14,360 bases of DNA from Chloroflexota bacterium (GCA_016210435.1 JACQUF010000245.1:1-14360); one strand, 5' to 3'. Counted from the first letter of the stretch, positions 1 to 7,075 are shown. The notes: generated from the sequence alone by a model not told the origin. Translations and numbers: made by a program.

Positions 1-68
1 CGCCCAGTCGAAGGGGCAATACGCCCGCAAGGCACCGCGGTCCGACGCTTCGACCTGGCCACTTGGGT

Positions 69-109
69 CCCTCGCCCGGATCCTTCGGGGAGAGGGTCTG
101 GGTGAGGGG
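69..109. repeat. Dispersed GC-rich intergenic repeat, copy A
   Basis: The order is CCCTCGCCC (69-77), GGATCCTTC, GGGGAGAGGG (87-96), then GGGTGAGGGG (100-109). The same blocks in the same order recur at 284-335, and related pieces occur after valS and between acpS and folD. The first and third blocks can pair as a hairpin. Positions 1-68 show no gene; the phrase AGTCGAAGGGGC near the left edge resembles the end of another common intergenic repeat. The family assignment is by eye. Confidence 0.55.
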
Positions 110-142
110 CACGCCACGTTTGACCGCTCCAACCGTGGCGTG
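110..142. repeat. Perfect inverted repeat overlapping the valS promoter
   Basis: CACGCCACG (110-118) is exactly complementary to CGTGGCGTG (134-142), giving nine base pairs around a 15-base loop. It abuts repeat copy A and spans the putative -35 region. It could be a transcription stop for an upstream gene (but there is no T tract), an operator, or part of the repeat. The sequence does not decide between these. Confidence 0.5.
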
Positions 143-149
143 TTAGCTT
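120..149 (+). promoter_or_regulatory. Candidate promoter of the valS T-box transcript
   Basis: A TTGACC -35-like hexamer (120-125) lies 18 bases before an extended -10-like element, TG-T-TAGCTT (141-149). Transcription would start near 156, a few bases before Stem I of the T-box leader, which is where a T-box promoter should be. The -10 hexamer itself matches consensus poorly (3 of 6), so this rests on spacing, the TG extension and position. Confidence 0.4.
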
Positions 150-283
150 CGTGTCGATAAGTCAAACGCTGCGAACGGGAGGAGTACCGGAGGCGGCGGA
201 CAGAGCGAACCGGCGAACAGTGCGAGGCCGGCGTCCGCACGAACGGGAAGTCGCCCTGGAGCGGCCATCCTGACGGCCCCGAT

Positions 284-335
284 CCCTTGCCCCGATCCGA
301 TCGGGGAGAGGGTGCCAATACAGGCGGGTGAGGGG
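284..335. repeat. Dispersed intergenic repeat, copy B, inside the T-box leader
   Basis: The order is CCCTTGCCCC (284-293), GATCCGATC, GGGGAGAGGG (303-312), a 13-base spacer, then GGGTGAGGGG (326-335). This matches copy A at 69-109 block by block. CCCCGAT (290-296) and ATCGGGG (300-306) form a perfect seven-pair hairpin with a 3-base loop. It falls where T-box leaders carry their variable Stem II/III region. Confidence 0.6.
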
Positions 336-433
336 CCCAAGGACGGACGGGGAGAGCCACGTTACGGCGCAAGAGCGTCCCCGATGGGGTTCAACCGCAA
401 CGGGGGAAGCAGGGTGGTACCGCGGGGTTGTAA

Positions 434-468
434 GGCCTCGTCCCTATGGGACGGGGCCGTTTTGTTTT
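434..468 (+). terminator. Rho-independent terminator of the valS T-box
   Basis: GGCCTCGTCCC (434-444) pairs with GGGACGGGGCC (448-458) over 11 pairs, one of them G-U, with a 3-base loop. GTTTTGTTTT follows (459-468). It lies directly after the T-box sequence, as expected for the alternative to the tRNA-stabilised antiterminator. An ATG at 446 in the terminator loop opens the valS frame but cannot be the real start. Confidence 0.92.
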
Positions 469-589
469 GGTACCGGGCTCCTCGGGCTGGGTCGCGAATG
501 CACGGGGACCAGACCAACAGGTCCTTCGGCGTTCGCTTCAGGCGGACTCCTCAGGACGACAAGACCAGGGAGCGATTGGAAGAACCGGA

Positions 590-3253
590 ATGACATCTGG
601 CGGTAAGTGGTTCGAACCGATCGACGCGGCGTCCATGCCGAAGAACTTCGACGCGGTCGAAGCCGAGGCGCGGTGGCGCAAGGCCTGGGAAAGCTCCGGA
701 ATCTTCAAATGGGATTCAACGCAGCCCCGCGACCGGACCTTCGTGGTCGATACCCCGCCTCCCACGGTCAGTGGATCGCTCCATATGGGCCACGTCTTCA
801 TGTACACGCAGACCGACATCCTGGTGCGGTACCAGCGGATGCGCGGCCGCAACATCTTTTACCCGATGGGCTGGGACGATAACGGGCTGCCCACCGAGCG
901 ACGCGTTCAGAACGTCTTCAACGTCCGGTGCGATCCGAAACTTCCGTACGAACCCGACCTGAAGCTGGCGCCTGGCACCGGGAAGCGCGCCGAACCACCG
1001 CGGATCGTTTCGCGGCGCAACTTCATCGAGCTGTGCGGACAGGTCACCGCGGAAGACGAAATCGCCTTCAGAGAGCTTTTCCAACGGCTGGGGCTTTCCG
1101 TGGACTGGCGGGAGGAGTACACAACCATCGGGCAGCAGGCGCGAGCCATCGCCCAGCGCAGCTTCCTGGACTTGTGGCAAAAGGGCCATATCTATCAGGT
1201 CGAGTCGCCCACGATGTGGGACGTCGATTTCCAGACCGCGGTCGCTCAGGCAGAGGTGGAAGACCGCATGGTGCAGGGCGCATACCACGACCTCGAGTTC
1301 GCTGTGGAGGGCGGCGGCAATTTCGTAATTTCGACCACCCGGCCCGAGCTCCTCGCGGCCTGCGCGGGCGTAGCGGCCAACCCGAACGACCCTCGCTTCC
1401 AGCCCTATTTCGGCAAGCACGCTGTTACACCCCTCTATTTTGCCCGGGTCCCCATCTTCCCGTCCGCCCAGGTCGATCCCGAAAAGGGGACCGGGATAGA
1501 GATGGTCTGCACGTTTGGCGACCAGAATGATGTCCAGCTATGGCGTCAGAACCAACTTCAATTGAGGCAAATCCTGGGGCTTGATGGCCGCGTCATGCCC
1601 AGGACATTCGGCGCGCCGGGCTGGGAGAGCGCGGATCCGCCCAGGGCTAATCGGAACCTGGCAGCGGTCGTCGGCAAGACGCCCGCCCAGGCCCGCAGGA
1701 TCGTGGTCGAACAGCTTGCGGACCCACCGAATAGCACGACCGGACGTGGCGCGCCGCTGAAATCGGAACCCAGGGACGTGACCCACAGCGTGCGCTTCTA
1801 CGAAAGGGGAGAGCGCCCGCTCGAATACCTGACGACGCGCCAGTGGTTCGTGCGGTTGCTCGACAAGAAGGACGATCTGATCGACATGGGCCTCCGGATC
1901 CGATGGAGGCCTGAGTTCATGCGCAAGCGGTACATCAACTGGACCGAAAACCTTGCTGTCGACTGGTGCATCAGCCGACAGAGGTACTTTGGAGTGCCGT
2001 TCCCGGTCTGGTATCCGCTCGACGGCGAGGGGCAGCGGATATACGAGCATCCGATCATCGCGCCCGCCGCGGCGCTACCGATCGATCCGATGTCGGCCGC
2101 GCCTCCCGGGCTCGATGAATCGCTGCGAGACAGGCCAAACGGCTTTACTGGTGAGCCGGACGTGTTCGATACGTGGTTCACGAGCTCGCTCACGCCGCAG
2201 ATAGGCGCACGTGACGGCGAACGAGACGATCGCATGGATCGGCTGTTCCCGATGGACATCCGGCCGCAGGCGCATGAAATCATCCGGACATGGGCGTTCT
2301 ACACGATCGTGAAGGCCATGCTCCACGAGGACAACGTGCCGTGGCACAACATCGTGATCAGCGGGTGGGTCCTCGATCCCGAGCGGAAGAAGATGAGCAA
2401 GAGCAAGGGCAATGTAGTGACGCCAGTGCACCTGCTCGATCAGTTCGGTGCAGACAGCGTGCGCTACTGGTCCGGAAGCGCACGCCTCGGCGCCGATACG
2501 GCTTACGACGAACAGGTCTTCAAGGTTGGCAGGCGGCTCGTCACCAAGATTTACAACGCGGGCAAATATGTGCTCCAGCAGAGTGCGCCGGTCGGCGCCG
2601 TCAGCCGAGAGCTCGACCTGGCGTTCCTCTCAGACCTTCGCAAGGTGGTCGATCAGGCAACGGCCGCGTTCGACGATTTCGACTACACCCAGGCCCTGGA
2701 GGCCACCGAGAAATTCTTCTGGGAATCGTTCGCGGACAACTACATCGAGCTGGTTAAGGTCCGAGCCAGGAGCGAGAGCGATCCCGAGGGGCGGGCATCC
2801 GCGGTGGCTACGCTTCGGCTCGGGCTTTCGGTGCTTCTCCGGCTCTTCGCCCCCTTCGTGCCGACGATCACCGAGGAGGTGTGGTCGTGGGCATACGCGG
2901 ACCCAACCGGCAAGTCCATCCACGTTTCGCAATGGCCCGGCAAAGGCGATTTCTCCGGCGTGCCCGCGGCGAAGAACGACGCCGTATTTCGCATCGCCTG
3001 CGACGCGGTCGCCGCCGTGCGGAAGGCCAAGACCGAAGCCGGTATCAGTCTCGGCAAGGCGCTGACCCGGCTTGAACTGCTATGCCCGCCGTCCGCGACC
3101 CTGCTAATCGCTACCGTGGAGGGCGATCTGCTGTCCGCCTCGGGCGCGCCCTCGATCGAACTCCGGACAGCCGCGGACGAACAATCAGGGTTCTCGGCGA
3201 AGATCGAATTCGTGAAGGACCGGCCAGGCTCACCCTCACCCCAGTCCGCCTGA
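590..3253 (+). CDS. valS: Valine--tRNA ligase (ValRS)
   Basis: This class I aminoacyl-tRNA synthetase charges tRNA-Val with valine in the cytoplasm and is 887 residues long from the chosen start. The ATP-binding HIGH-type motif reads HMGH (residues 65-68), after PPPTVSGSL. WDDNGLPTERRVQN follows, which is typical of ValRS. The CP1 editing domain fills roughly residues 180-400 and carries TTRPELL. KMSKS is at residues 601-605 and the anticodon-binding helical domain follows. I chose ATG 590, which has GGAAG seven bases upstream. ATG 635 (MPKNF...) is a good alternative because family similarity starts there, but it lacks a Shine-Dalgarno. The long bacterial C-terminal coiled-coil arm is not evident; the protein ends in a short tail after a small alpha/beta-like region. 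The last codons and the stop lie in repeat-like DNA. Regulation is by the upstream T-box. Confidence 0.96.
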   Translation: MTSGGKWFEPIDAASMPKNFDAVEAEARWRKAWESSGIFKWDSTQPRDRTFVVDTPPPTVSGSLHMGHVFMYTQTDILVRYQRMRGRNIFYPMGWDDNGLPTERRVQNVFNVRCDPKLPYEPDLKLAPGTGKRAEPPRIVSRRNFIELCGQVTAEDEIAFRELFQRLGLSVDWREEYTTIGQQARAIAQRSFLDLWQKGHIYQVESPTMWDVDFQTAVAQAEVEDRMVQGAYHDLEFAVEGGGNFVISTTRPELLAACAGVAANPNDPRFQPYFGKHAVTPLYFARVPIFPSAQVDPEKGTGIEMVCTFGDQNDVQLWRQNQLQLRQILGLDGRVMPRTFGAPGWESADPPRANRNLAAVVGKTPAQARRIVVEQLADPPNSTTGRGAPLKSEPRDVTHSVRFYERGERPLEYLTTRQWFVRLLDKKDDLIDMGLRIRWRPEFMRKRYINWTENLAVDWCISRQRYFGVPFPVWYPLDGEGQRIYEHPIIAPAAALPIDPMSAAPPGLDESLRDRPNGFTGEPDVFDTWFTSSLTPQIGARDGERDDRMDRLFPMDIRPQAHEIIRTWAFYTIVKAMLHEDNVPWHNIVISGWVLDPERKKMSKSKGNVVTPVHLLDQFGADSVRYWSGSARLGADTAYDEQVFKVGRRLVTKIYNAGKYVLQQSAPVGAVSRELDLAFLSDLRKVVDQATAAFDDFDYTQALEATEKFFWESFADNYIELVKVRARSESDPEGRASAVATLRLGLSVLLRLFAPFVPTITEEVWSWAYADPTGKSIHVSQWPGKGDFSGVPAAKNDAVFRIACDAVAAVRKAKTEAGISLGKALTRLELLCPPSATLLIATVEGDLLSASGAPSIELRTAADEQSGFSAKIEFVKDRPGSPSPQSA

Positions 3254-3311
3254 CGCGGAGAGTCTCCTTCGACAGGCCTCAGGACAAGGTCTCTCCCGCA
3301 AGGGGAGAGGG
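3233..3311. repeat. Composite intergenic repeat, copy C, overlapping the valS 3' end
   Basis: In order: CCCTCACCCC (3233-3242), CCTTCGACAGG with CTCAGGACA (3266-3286), then CTCTCCC-GCAAG-GGGAGAG (3291-3309), a perfect seven-pair hairpin. The same blocks in the same order occur at 10310-10400. The first block encodes the last residues of valS. The hairpin may also protect or end the valS transcript, although no T run follows it directly. Confidence 0.55.
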
Positions 3312-3493
3312 CATTGGGGGGGGCATTGGGGTCACCCGGTCCGTCCTCCCCTTCGATTTTTTGCTCGGACAAGCTATCGGCTCAGTAGACGGCCTGGGTC
3401 GTGCGCAGTCCATCTCCCCGCGTTGCGTCCGGGCGAGCGCAATCAAACCCCCTCCCCTCTGAGGGAGGGGGCGTAGGGGTGGGGGATGGCGCG
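3254..3493. other. Convergent spacer between valS and the ABM-like gene
   Basis: This 240-base stretch has no credible gene. It holds most of composite repeat copy C, a G-run (3311-3330), a T6 run near 3358-3363 after weakly pairing G/C runs, a degenerate repeat copy (3411-3440: TCTCCCCG ... GTCCGGGCGAG) and the minus-strand terminator at 3441-3471. Open frames crossing it are low-complexity Arg/Gly/Pro translations. Confidence 0.7.
3441..3471 (-). terminator. Likely rho-independent terminator of the minus-strand operon
   Basis: CCCCCTCCC (3448-3456) and GGGAGGGGG (3463-3471) are perfectly complementary over nine pairs with a six-base loop. Read on the minus strand, the hairpin is followed by TTTGATT. 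It lies about 20 bases past the stop of the ABM-like gene. The T run is short, and the element also resembles the local repeats, so dual origin is possible. Confidence 0.55.
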
Positions 3494-3790
3494 CTAGCCA
3501 GTCGCGACGATCTCCCCGTCGTCCCAGACCGGGTCCGACTGAAGCTGCTCGCGGAACCGGCGGTACCACTTGTCCTGCTCAGGATCGTTGGCGTTGTCGG
3601 TGTAGGACTTCTTGTCCTTGAAGACGACCGCCATGACAAGCTGGTTGGGGTCCTTGTCCAGCCTGTAGACATAGGTAGCAACCGCGCCCTTGACCTTGCC
3701 CTTGCGCTGCTTGTTCCACTCATCCATCAGGGCGAGCAGCGCCTTCTCGCCACCCGGCTTGACCCTTATGCGAGCGACTGTGCCGTACAT
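3494..3790 (-). CDS. Small ABM/dimeric alpha-beta-barrel-like protein
   Basis: This is a 98-residue protein starting MYGTVARIRVKPGGEKALLALM. The opening hydrophobic strand, a K-P-G-x-E turn and a long helix (KALLALMDEWNKQ), then a second strand ending in VMAVVFKDKKSY and a further helix, fit the antibiotic-biosynthesis monooxygenase / EthD-type ferredoxin-like fold, which usually works as a dimer. Many such proteins have no known substrate, and I see no catalytic residue that would name one. ATG 3790 is preceded by GAGGAG with an 11-base gap. An in-frame ATG near 3877 would add a non-conserved N-terminus without a ribosome site. A 140-base gap separates it from the upstream RraA-like gene, so it may have its own promoter; none is clear. 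Confidence 0.7.
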   Translation of the reverse strand: MYGTVARIRVKPGGEKALLALMDEWNKQRKGKVKGAVATYVYRLDKDPNQLVMAVVFKDKKSYTDNANDPEQDKWYRRFREQLQSDPVWDDGEIVATG

Positions 3791-3930
3791 ACCTGCGTTT
3801 TCTCCTCTCGAATACGATCGACTAAGACAGAAGAGCGGCCGGTTAACTGAGCGGATGACCTCCGGGGAAGCCATCAAGCGGCGTATTTTGCTCCCGGCGC
3901 GAGCGCGAACGCCAGAGGGTGCCGGTCCCT

Positions 3931-4614
3931 CTACCGTTGCTGGCGCTTCCAGGCCTCGTATTTCTTGAGGTCGAAGTCAGGAGCGGAAAAATACCTGTGC
4001 AGCACGGCTTCTTTCTTGCGTACTTCCGACGCCTTCTTCGCGACATCAGCAGCGATATCGATCGCCACGCGGGTCACTCCGTCGCCATCGCAGACAAGGA
4101 TGTCTCCGGGCTCGATATAAAGGCCTGCCGCGACCACGGGAACGTTATGGCGTACAAGGTTGAACGGACCATGGCCTGGCACGCGTCCGGTGGCCCACAG
4201 GGCACACCCGGCCTTCTTGATGCCCGGGACGTCCCGCGCGTTGCCGTCGACGACGACGCCGATGCAGCCAAGTGCCCGATGCCGGTACGCCATGCCATCG
4301 CCCATGATAGCGCCACGGGACGCAGGCTGGTCCACATCCTTAAGCACGGCAACGGTAGGGACGCCGGCATATGCGATCGAATCGTAGTACTCGGTCCAGT
4401 CCGCGGGGTCCTCGCGCTTTGAGATCGGGGTGAGTTCCGCGGTCACCGCGTAGCCGACTACCGGAGCGAGTTCCGGAATCAGACACTTGAGCGCCGGCCC
4501 CGAGTAGTCGACTGAGGCGGGCACGTACCCGCGGACGAGGATCGCCGCGTTCTGCACCGTCGCCGAGTCGAATTCACCGAGAGTTTCGAGGACCCTTGGG
4601 GGGACCTTCTTCAA
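3931..4614 (-). CDS. RraA-family protein / HMG-aldolase-like class II aldolase
   Basis: This 227-residue protein belongs to the RraA / 4-hydroxy-4-methyl-2-oxoglutarate aldolase family, often misnamed dimethylmenaquinone methyltransferase. The signature runs from GDGMAYRHRA (residues 105-114) to CIGVVVDGNARD (117-128). R127 and D128 correspond to the substrate-binding Arg and metal-binding Asp of the aldolases, so an active metal-dependent lyase is more likely than a pure RraA regulator. A charged C-terminal helix (KYEAWKRQQR) follows the core. The start is TTG 4614, whose bases overlap the stop of the upstream gene (TTGA), with AGGAG about ten bases upstream inside that gene. Translational coupling is therefore likely. 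No other in-frame start precedes the conserved region. The substrate is unknown; the neighbours do not define a pathway. Confidence 0.82.
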   Translation of the reverse strand: MKKVPPRVLETLGEFDSATVQNAAILVRGYVPASVDYSGPALKCLIPELAPVVGYAVTAELTPISKREDPADWTEYYDSIAYAGVPTVAVLKDVDQPASRGAIMGDGMAYRHRALGCIGVVVDGNARDVPGIKKAGCALWATGRVPGHGPFNLVRHNVPVVAAGLYIEPGDILVCDGDGVTRVAIDIAADVAKKASEVRKKEAVLHRYFSAPDFDLKKYEAWKRQQR

Positions 4615-4892
4615 TTGGCGCCGGTCTCCTGCGTCGGCCTTATCTCCCGGTCGACTTCCATGCGCACGCCGAAGAAGTCGAGCCAGGGTTCGAAATTCTC
4701 CACGAACTGCATCGCGTCTTCGACCGTCGTGAGGTCTTTGCTGGCCCTGCCCGGGTCGTAGCCCATCGTTTTGGCGATCGCCTCGATTCCCCGTTTCGTC
4801 TCGCGTACGCCGCCGACCGACACTTCCTCGCCAGAATCGGTCTTGACGACGAGGTCAAGGCCTCGTCGAACGCGTCTCCAGTAGAGCTCCAT
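4611..4892 (-). CDS. Conserved-looking small protein of unknown function
   Basis: I do not recognise this 93-residue protein. It has no signal peptide, membrane segment or cysteine. The N-terminus (MELYWRRVRRGLDLVVKT) is basic, followed by a predicted strand, a helix-rich middle (RETKRGIEAIAKTM, TVEDAMQFVENF) and an aromatic stretch (EPWLDFFGVRMEVDRE). ATG 4892 has a good Shine-Dalgarno (AGGAG, six bases upstream). Its stop overlaps the TTG start of the RraA-like gene by four bases (TTGA), which strongly suggests a real, co-translated gene whose product may act with that enzyme. The 70-base gap to coaBC holds only a weak five-pair hairpin (4933-4946). Confidence 0.75.
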   Translation of the reverse strand: MELYWRRVRRGLDLVVKTDSGEEVSVGGVRETKRGIEAIAKTMGYDPGRASKDLTTVEDAMQFVENFEPWLDFFGVRMEVDREIRPTQETGAN

Positions 4893-4962
4893 GTCGTCTC
4901 CTGTCGGTTAGGCATTTGGTACGGCCACCCGGGGCCGAGATCGGCCGGGAGCACACGATTTC

Positions 4963-6174
4963 TCAGGACTTTCGCGTCTTCAGCAATGTAGCCGCACGAT
5001 CTAGGACGCGCTGGGCCACTCCAAACTTGTCCATCAGCGGGACCTCCTCGACGCTTCCGTCGGGGGCCACGATGGTCACTTGGTTTGTATCTGTCCCGAA
5101 GCCGACCCCTGGCTTCGTAACGTCATTGGCTACAACCAGGCTCACGTTCTTGCTGTCGAGCTTTGCCCTCGCATTTTCCAGGAGATTCGAAGTTTCGACC
5201 GCGAACGCGATCTTGACGAGCCTGCGGCCGCTGGCCTCCGCGATGATGTCGGGGTTCCGGACCAGCTTGAGCTCGAGACGCTCTTCTGCCCGCCGCTTGA
5301 TCTTTTCCTGCACCGGCGCCTCGGGGCGGAAATCGGCCACTGCCGCGGACATAACAAGCAGATCTGCATCCTTCGACGCGGCAAGCACGGCGTCACGCAT
5401 CTCCAGAGCCGTCCTGACATCGACACGCTTCACGCCCACCGGCTCAGCGATCGAAACGGGCGACGTTATGAGCGTCACCGCGGCGCCGCGGTCGCGGGCG
5501 GCTTCTGCGATAGCGAAACCCATCTTGCCGGACGAGCGGTTACCCACGTAACGGACGGGATCTATCGGCTCCTGCGTGCCTCCCGCTGAAACGACAACCT
5601 TCGCGCCTGCGAGGTCCCCCGACTTCCCGATCAGCATCCGGACGTGACCGATGATGCGTTCCGGGGCTTCCAGGCGCCCTTCGCCAACCATGCCCGATGC
5701 CAGGCGGCCTGTGACCGGCCCGATGACGTGGACGCCTCGTTTGCGCAATGTATCCAGGTTGGCTTTGGTCACCGGATTCCCAAACATGTTGGCGTCGCCC
5801 GCCGGCGCGATCGCGATCGGCGCATTTGTTGCGAGCACGGTTGCCGTAAGAGCGTCGTCTGCGAGACCGCAGGCCAGCTTCGCAACGACGTTTGCGGTGG
5901 CCGGCGCGATGAGCACGATGTCCGCTTTCTGTGCGAGCGCAACGTGGTCCATGCTCAGCTCGGACGATGGCGAGAACAGGTCGGTCACGACCGGCCGATG
6001 CGTAATCCCCTGGTAGGAAATGGGACCGACAAACCTGGTTGCCCCGTCGGTCATGACCACATCGACCAGCGCCCCGAGCTGGACCAGTTTGCTGGCGAGG
6101 TCTACCGACTTGTACGCGGCGATGCTTCCGCAGACGCCGAGGACGACATGCTTGCCATCGAGGACCGTAGGCAT
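4963..6174 (-). CDS. coaBC: Bifunctional CoaBC (phosphopantothenoylcysteine synthetase/decarboxylase)
   Basis: This protein makes 4'-phosphopantetheine from 4'-phosphopantothenate, cysteine and CTP in two steps of CoA synthesis. The CoaC half (about 1-180, flavin-binding) starts VVLGVCGSIAAYKS. It carries the catalytic His in SMDH (H77) and PATANVVAKLACGLADD (91-107), with GRLASGMVGEGRL at 156-168 as the substrate flap. The CoaB half (about 185-403) shows VVVSAGGTQEPIDPVRYV (193-210), NRSSGKMG, SAAVADFRP (276-284), KIKR and ANDV. The length of 403 is typical. The usual PAMN motif reads PAGD (124-127), which is unusual. ATG 6174 has AGGAGG five bases upstream; a longer frame to 6219 would add a non-conserved N-terminus. 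It begins 41 bases after the coaX stop, so the two CoA genes are surely one unit. Confidence 0.95.
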   Translation of the reverse strand: MPTVLDGKHVVLGVCGSIAAYKSVDLASKLVQLGALVDVVMTDGATRFVGPISYQGITHRPVVTDLFSPSSELSMDHVALAQKADIVLIAPATANVVAKLACGLADDALTATVLATNAPIAIAPAGDANMFGNPVTKANLDTLRKRGVHVIGPVTGRLASGMVGEGRLEAPERIIGHVRMLIGKSGDLAGAKVVVSAGGTQEPIDPVRYVGNRSSGKMGFAIAEAARDRGAAVTLITSPVSIAEPVGVKRVDVRTALEMRDAVLAASKDADLLVMSAAVADFRPEAPVQEKIKRRAEERLELKLVRNPDIIAEASGRRLVKIAFAVETSNLLENARAKLDSKNVSLVVANDVTKPGVGFGTDTNQVTIVAPDGSVEEVPLMDKFGVAQRVLDRAATLLKTRKS

Positions 6175-6215
6175 CCCTGCCTCCTGGCCGGTCGAGTGCT
6201 CTCGCTGCCCGCCGG

Positions 6216-6998
6216 TCACGAGTTCAGATCGTAGAGTAGTTTCAGGCCGACGAGGGTGAGATCCGGGTTGACGGCGGTGAAGACGTCCGTCTCCCGGGCG
6301 ATCAGTTCCGCAAGGCCCCCAGTTGCGACCACGTTACACCCGTTGCTGCCGGGAACGCCGAGCTCGCGCTGGAACCTTGCGACCATTCCTTCAACGAGTG
6401 CCACGTACCCGTAGAGCAGGCCAGACTGCATCGCGGCAGTTGTATTCCGGCCGATCGCCTTTTCCGGAGGTCGAAGCTCAACCCTGCGCAATTGCGACGT
6501 ACGCTGGTAGAGGGCCTCAGCAGCGAGCATGATTCCGGGGGCGATAGCACCACCCAGGTATTCGCCTTCGCCCGACACGGCATCGAACACCGTCGCGGTG
6601 CCGAAATCGACGACGATCGAAGACCCCGGGTACAGGTTGAACACAGCTACGGCGTCCACGATACGGTCGGCGCCGACATCCTGCGGTCGGTCGTAGCTGA
6701 TCCGGATACCGGTCTTTGTCCCGCGCCCGATCACGAGCGGCTCATGGCGAAAGAGATCACGTAGCGCACCCACAACGATGTCTGTGGCGGGGGGCACGAC
6801 GCTGCAGAGGCTGATGGCTTCGACAGCCCTGGGATCAATTCCCCTCGAGCGCAGCAGCCCGTCGAAGATCAATGCGTGTTCGTCTTCAGTCCGGCTGGGG
6901 TCGGTGGATACCCGCCAGCGGGCGCGGATCTCATCGCGCTGAAAGGCGCCGATGGTGATCTGGGTGTTGCCGATGTCGACCGCAAGAAGCGTGTCCAA
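6216..6998 (-). CDS. coaX: Type III pantothenate kinase
   Basis: CoaX phosphorylates pantothenate, the first step of CoA synthesis. It belongs to the ASKHA fold and is not inhibited by CoA. Its 260 residues match the family length. LLAVDIGNT (residues 4-12) is the phosphate-binding N-terminus, with D8. PQDVGADRIVDAVA (105-118) contains the catalytic base D111, DFGTATVFD (131-139) binds ATP, and GGAIAPGI (149-156) follows. The chosen start is TTG 6998, because the family begins right at this point. An in-frame GTG at 7079 overlaps the nnrDE stop (GTGA) but would add 27 non-conserved residues. No Shine-Dalgarno precedes TTG 6998. Instead a perfect extended -10 lies just upstream, suggesting a near-leaderless message. 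It is next to coaBC. Confidence 0.93.
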   Translation of the reverse strand: MDTLLAVDIGNTQITIGAFQRDEIRARWRVSTDPSRTEDEHALIFDGLLRSRGIDPRAVEAISLCSVVPPATDIVVGALRDLFRHEPLVIGRGTKTGIRISYDRPQDVGADRIVDAVAVFNLYPGSSIVVDFGTATVFDAVSGEGEYLGGAIAPGIMLAAEALYQRTSQLRRVELRPPEKAIGRNTTAAMQSGLLYGYVALVEGMVARFQRELGVPGSNGCNVVATGGLAELIARETDVFTAVNPDLTLVGLKLLYDLNS

Positions 6999-7007
6999 AG
7001 CGGCCCG

Positions 7008-7016
7008 ATTATAGCA
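7008..7016 (-). promoter_or_regulatory. Extended -10 promoter directly upstream of coaX
   Basis: On the minus strand TGCTATAAT (7016-7008) is a perfect TGnTATAAT extended -10. Seven bases on is G7001, giving a 5' leader of about three bases before TTG 6998. No good -35 is visible, which extended -10 promoters tolerate. It would allow coaX-coaBC to be transcribed apart from nnrDE. Confidence 0.6.
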
Positions 7017-7075
7017 GCGGCCAGCTTTGGGGACGGTCCGCCGGCAGCTCTCGGCTGAAGCGATTTTCCCGCGCG

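Larger units (their letters stand above)
156..468 (+). ncRNA. Valine-specific T-box leader of valS
   Basis: This is a tRNA-sensing riboswitch that lets valS be transcribed when uncharged tRNA-Val accumulates. Stem I shows GGAGTA (181-186) opposite GAA (247-249), the usual frame of the specifier loop. The codon right after GAA is GTC (250-252), a valine codon. GCGGAC (196-201) pairs with GTCCGC (233-238). Distal to it are AGAGCGA (202-208) and GTGCGAG (220-226), the two interlocking loop motifs that contact the tRNA elbow. The T-box AGGGTGGTACCGCGG lies at 411-425. Its TGGT (415-418) is complementary to the ACCA end of tRNA-Val. CAACC (392-396) can pair with GGTTG (426-430) to close the antiterminator. 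Specifier, discriminator match and downstream gene all agree on valine. A dispersed repeat copy occupies 284-335, between Stem I and the antiterminator. The 5' end is approximate. Confidence 0.93.

Noticed and set aside
446..589. N-terminal extension of valS from ATG 446
   Set aside because: ATG 446 lies in the loop of the T-box terminator, and the residues up to 590 are not ValRS-like. The extra frame is only open by chance.
716..1420. Long minus-strand frame opposite valS
   Set aside because: It lies wholly inside valS, shows no recognisable motif and has no ribosome site. It is a shadow of GC-rich coding DNA.
3401..3850. Plus-strand frame over the ABM-like gene and spacer
   Set aside because: It is antisense to a gene with a good ribosome site and family-like sequence, and its first part is translated repeat DNA.
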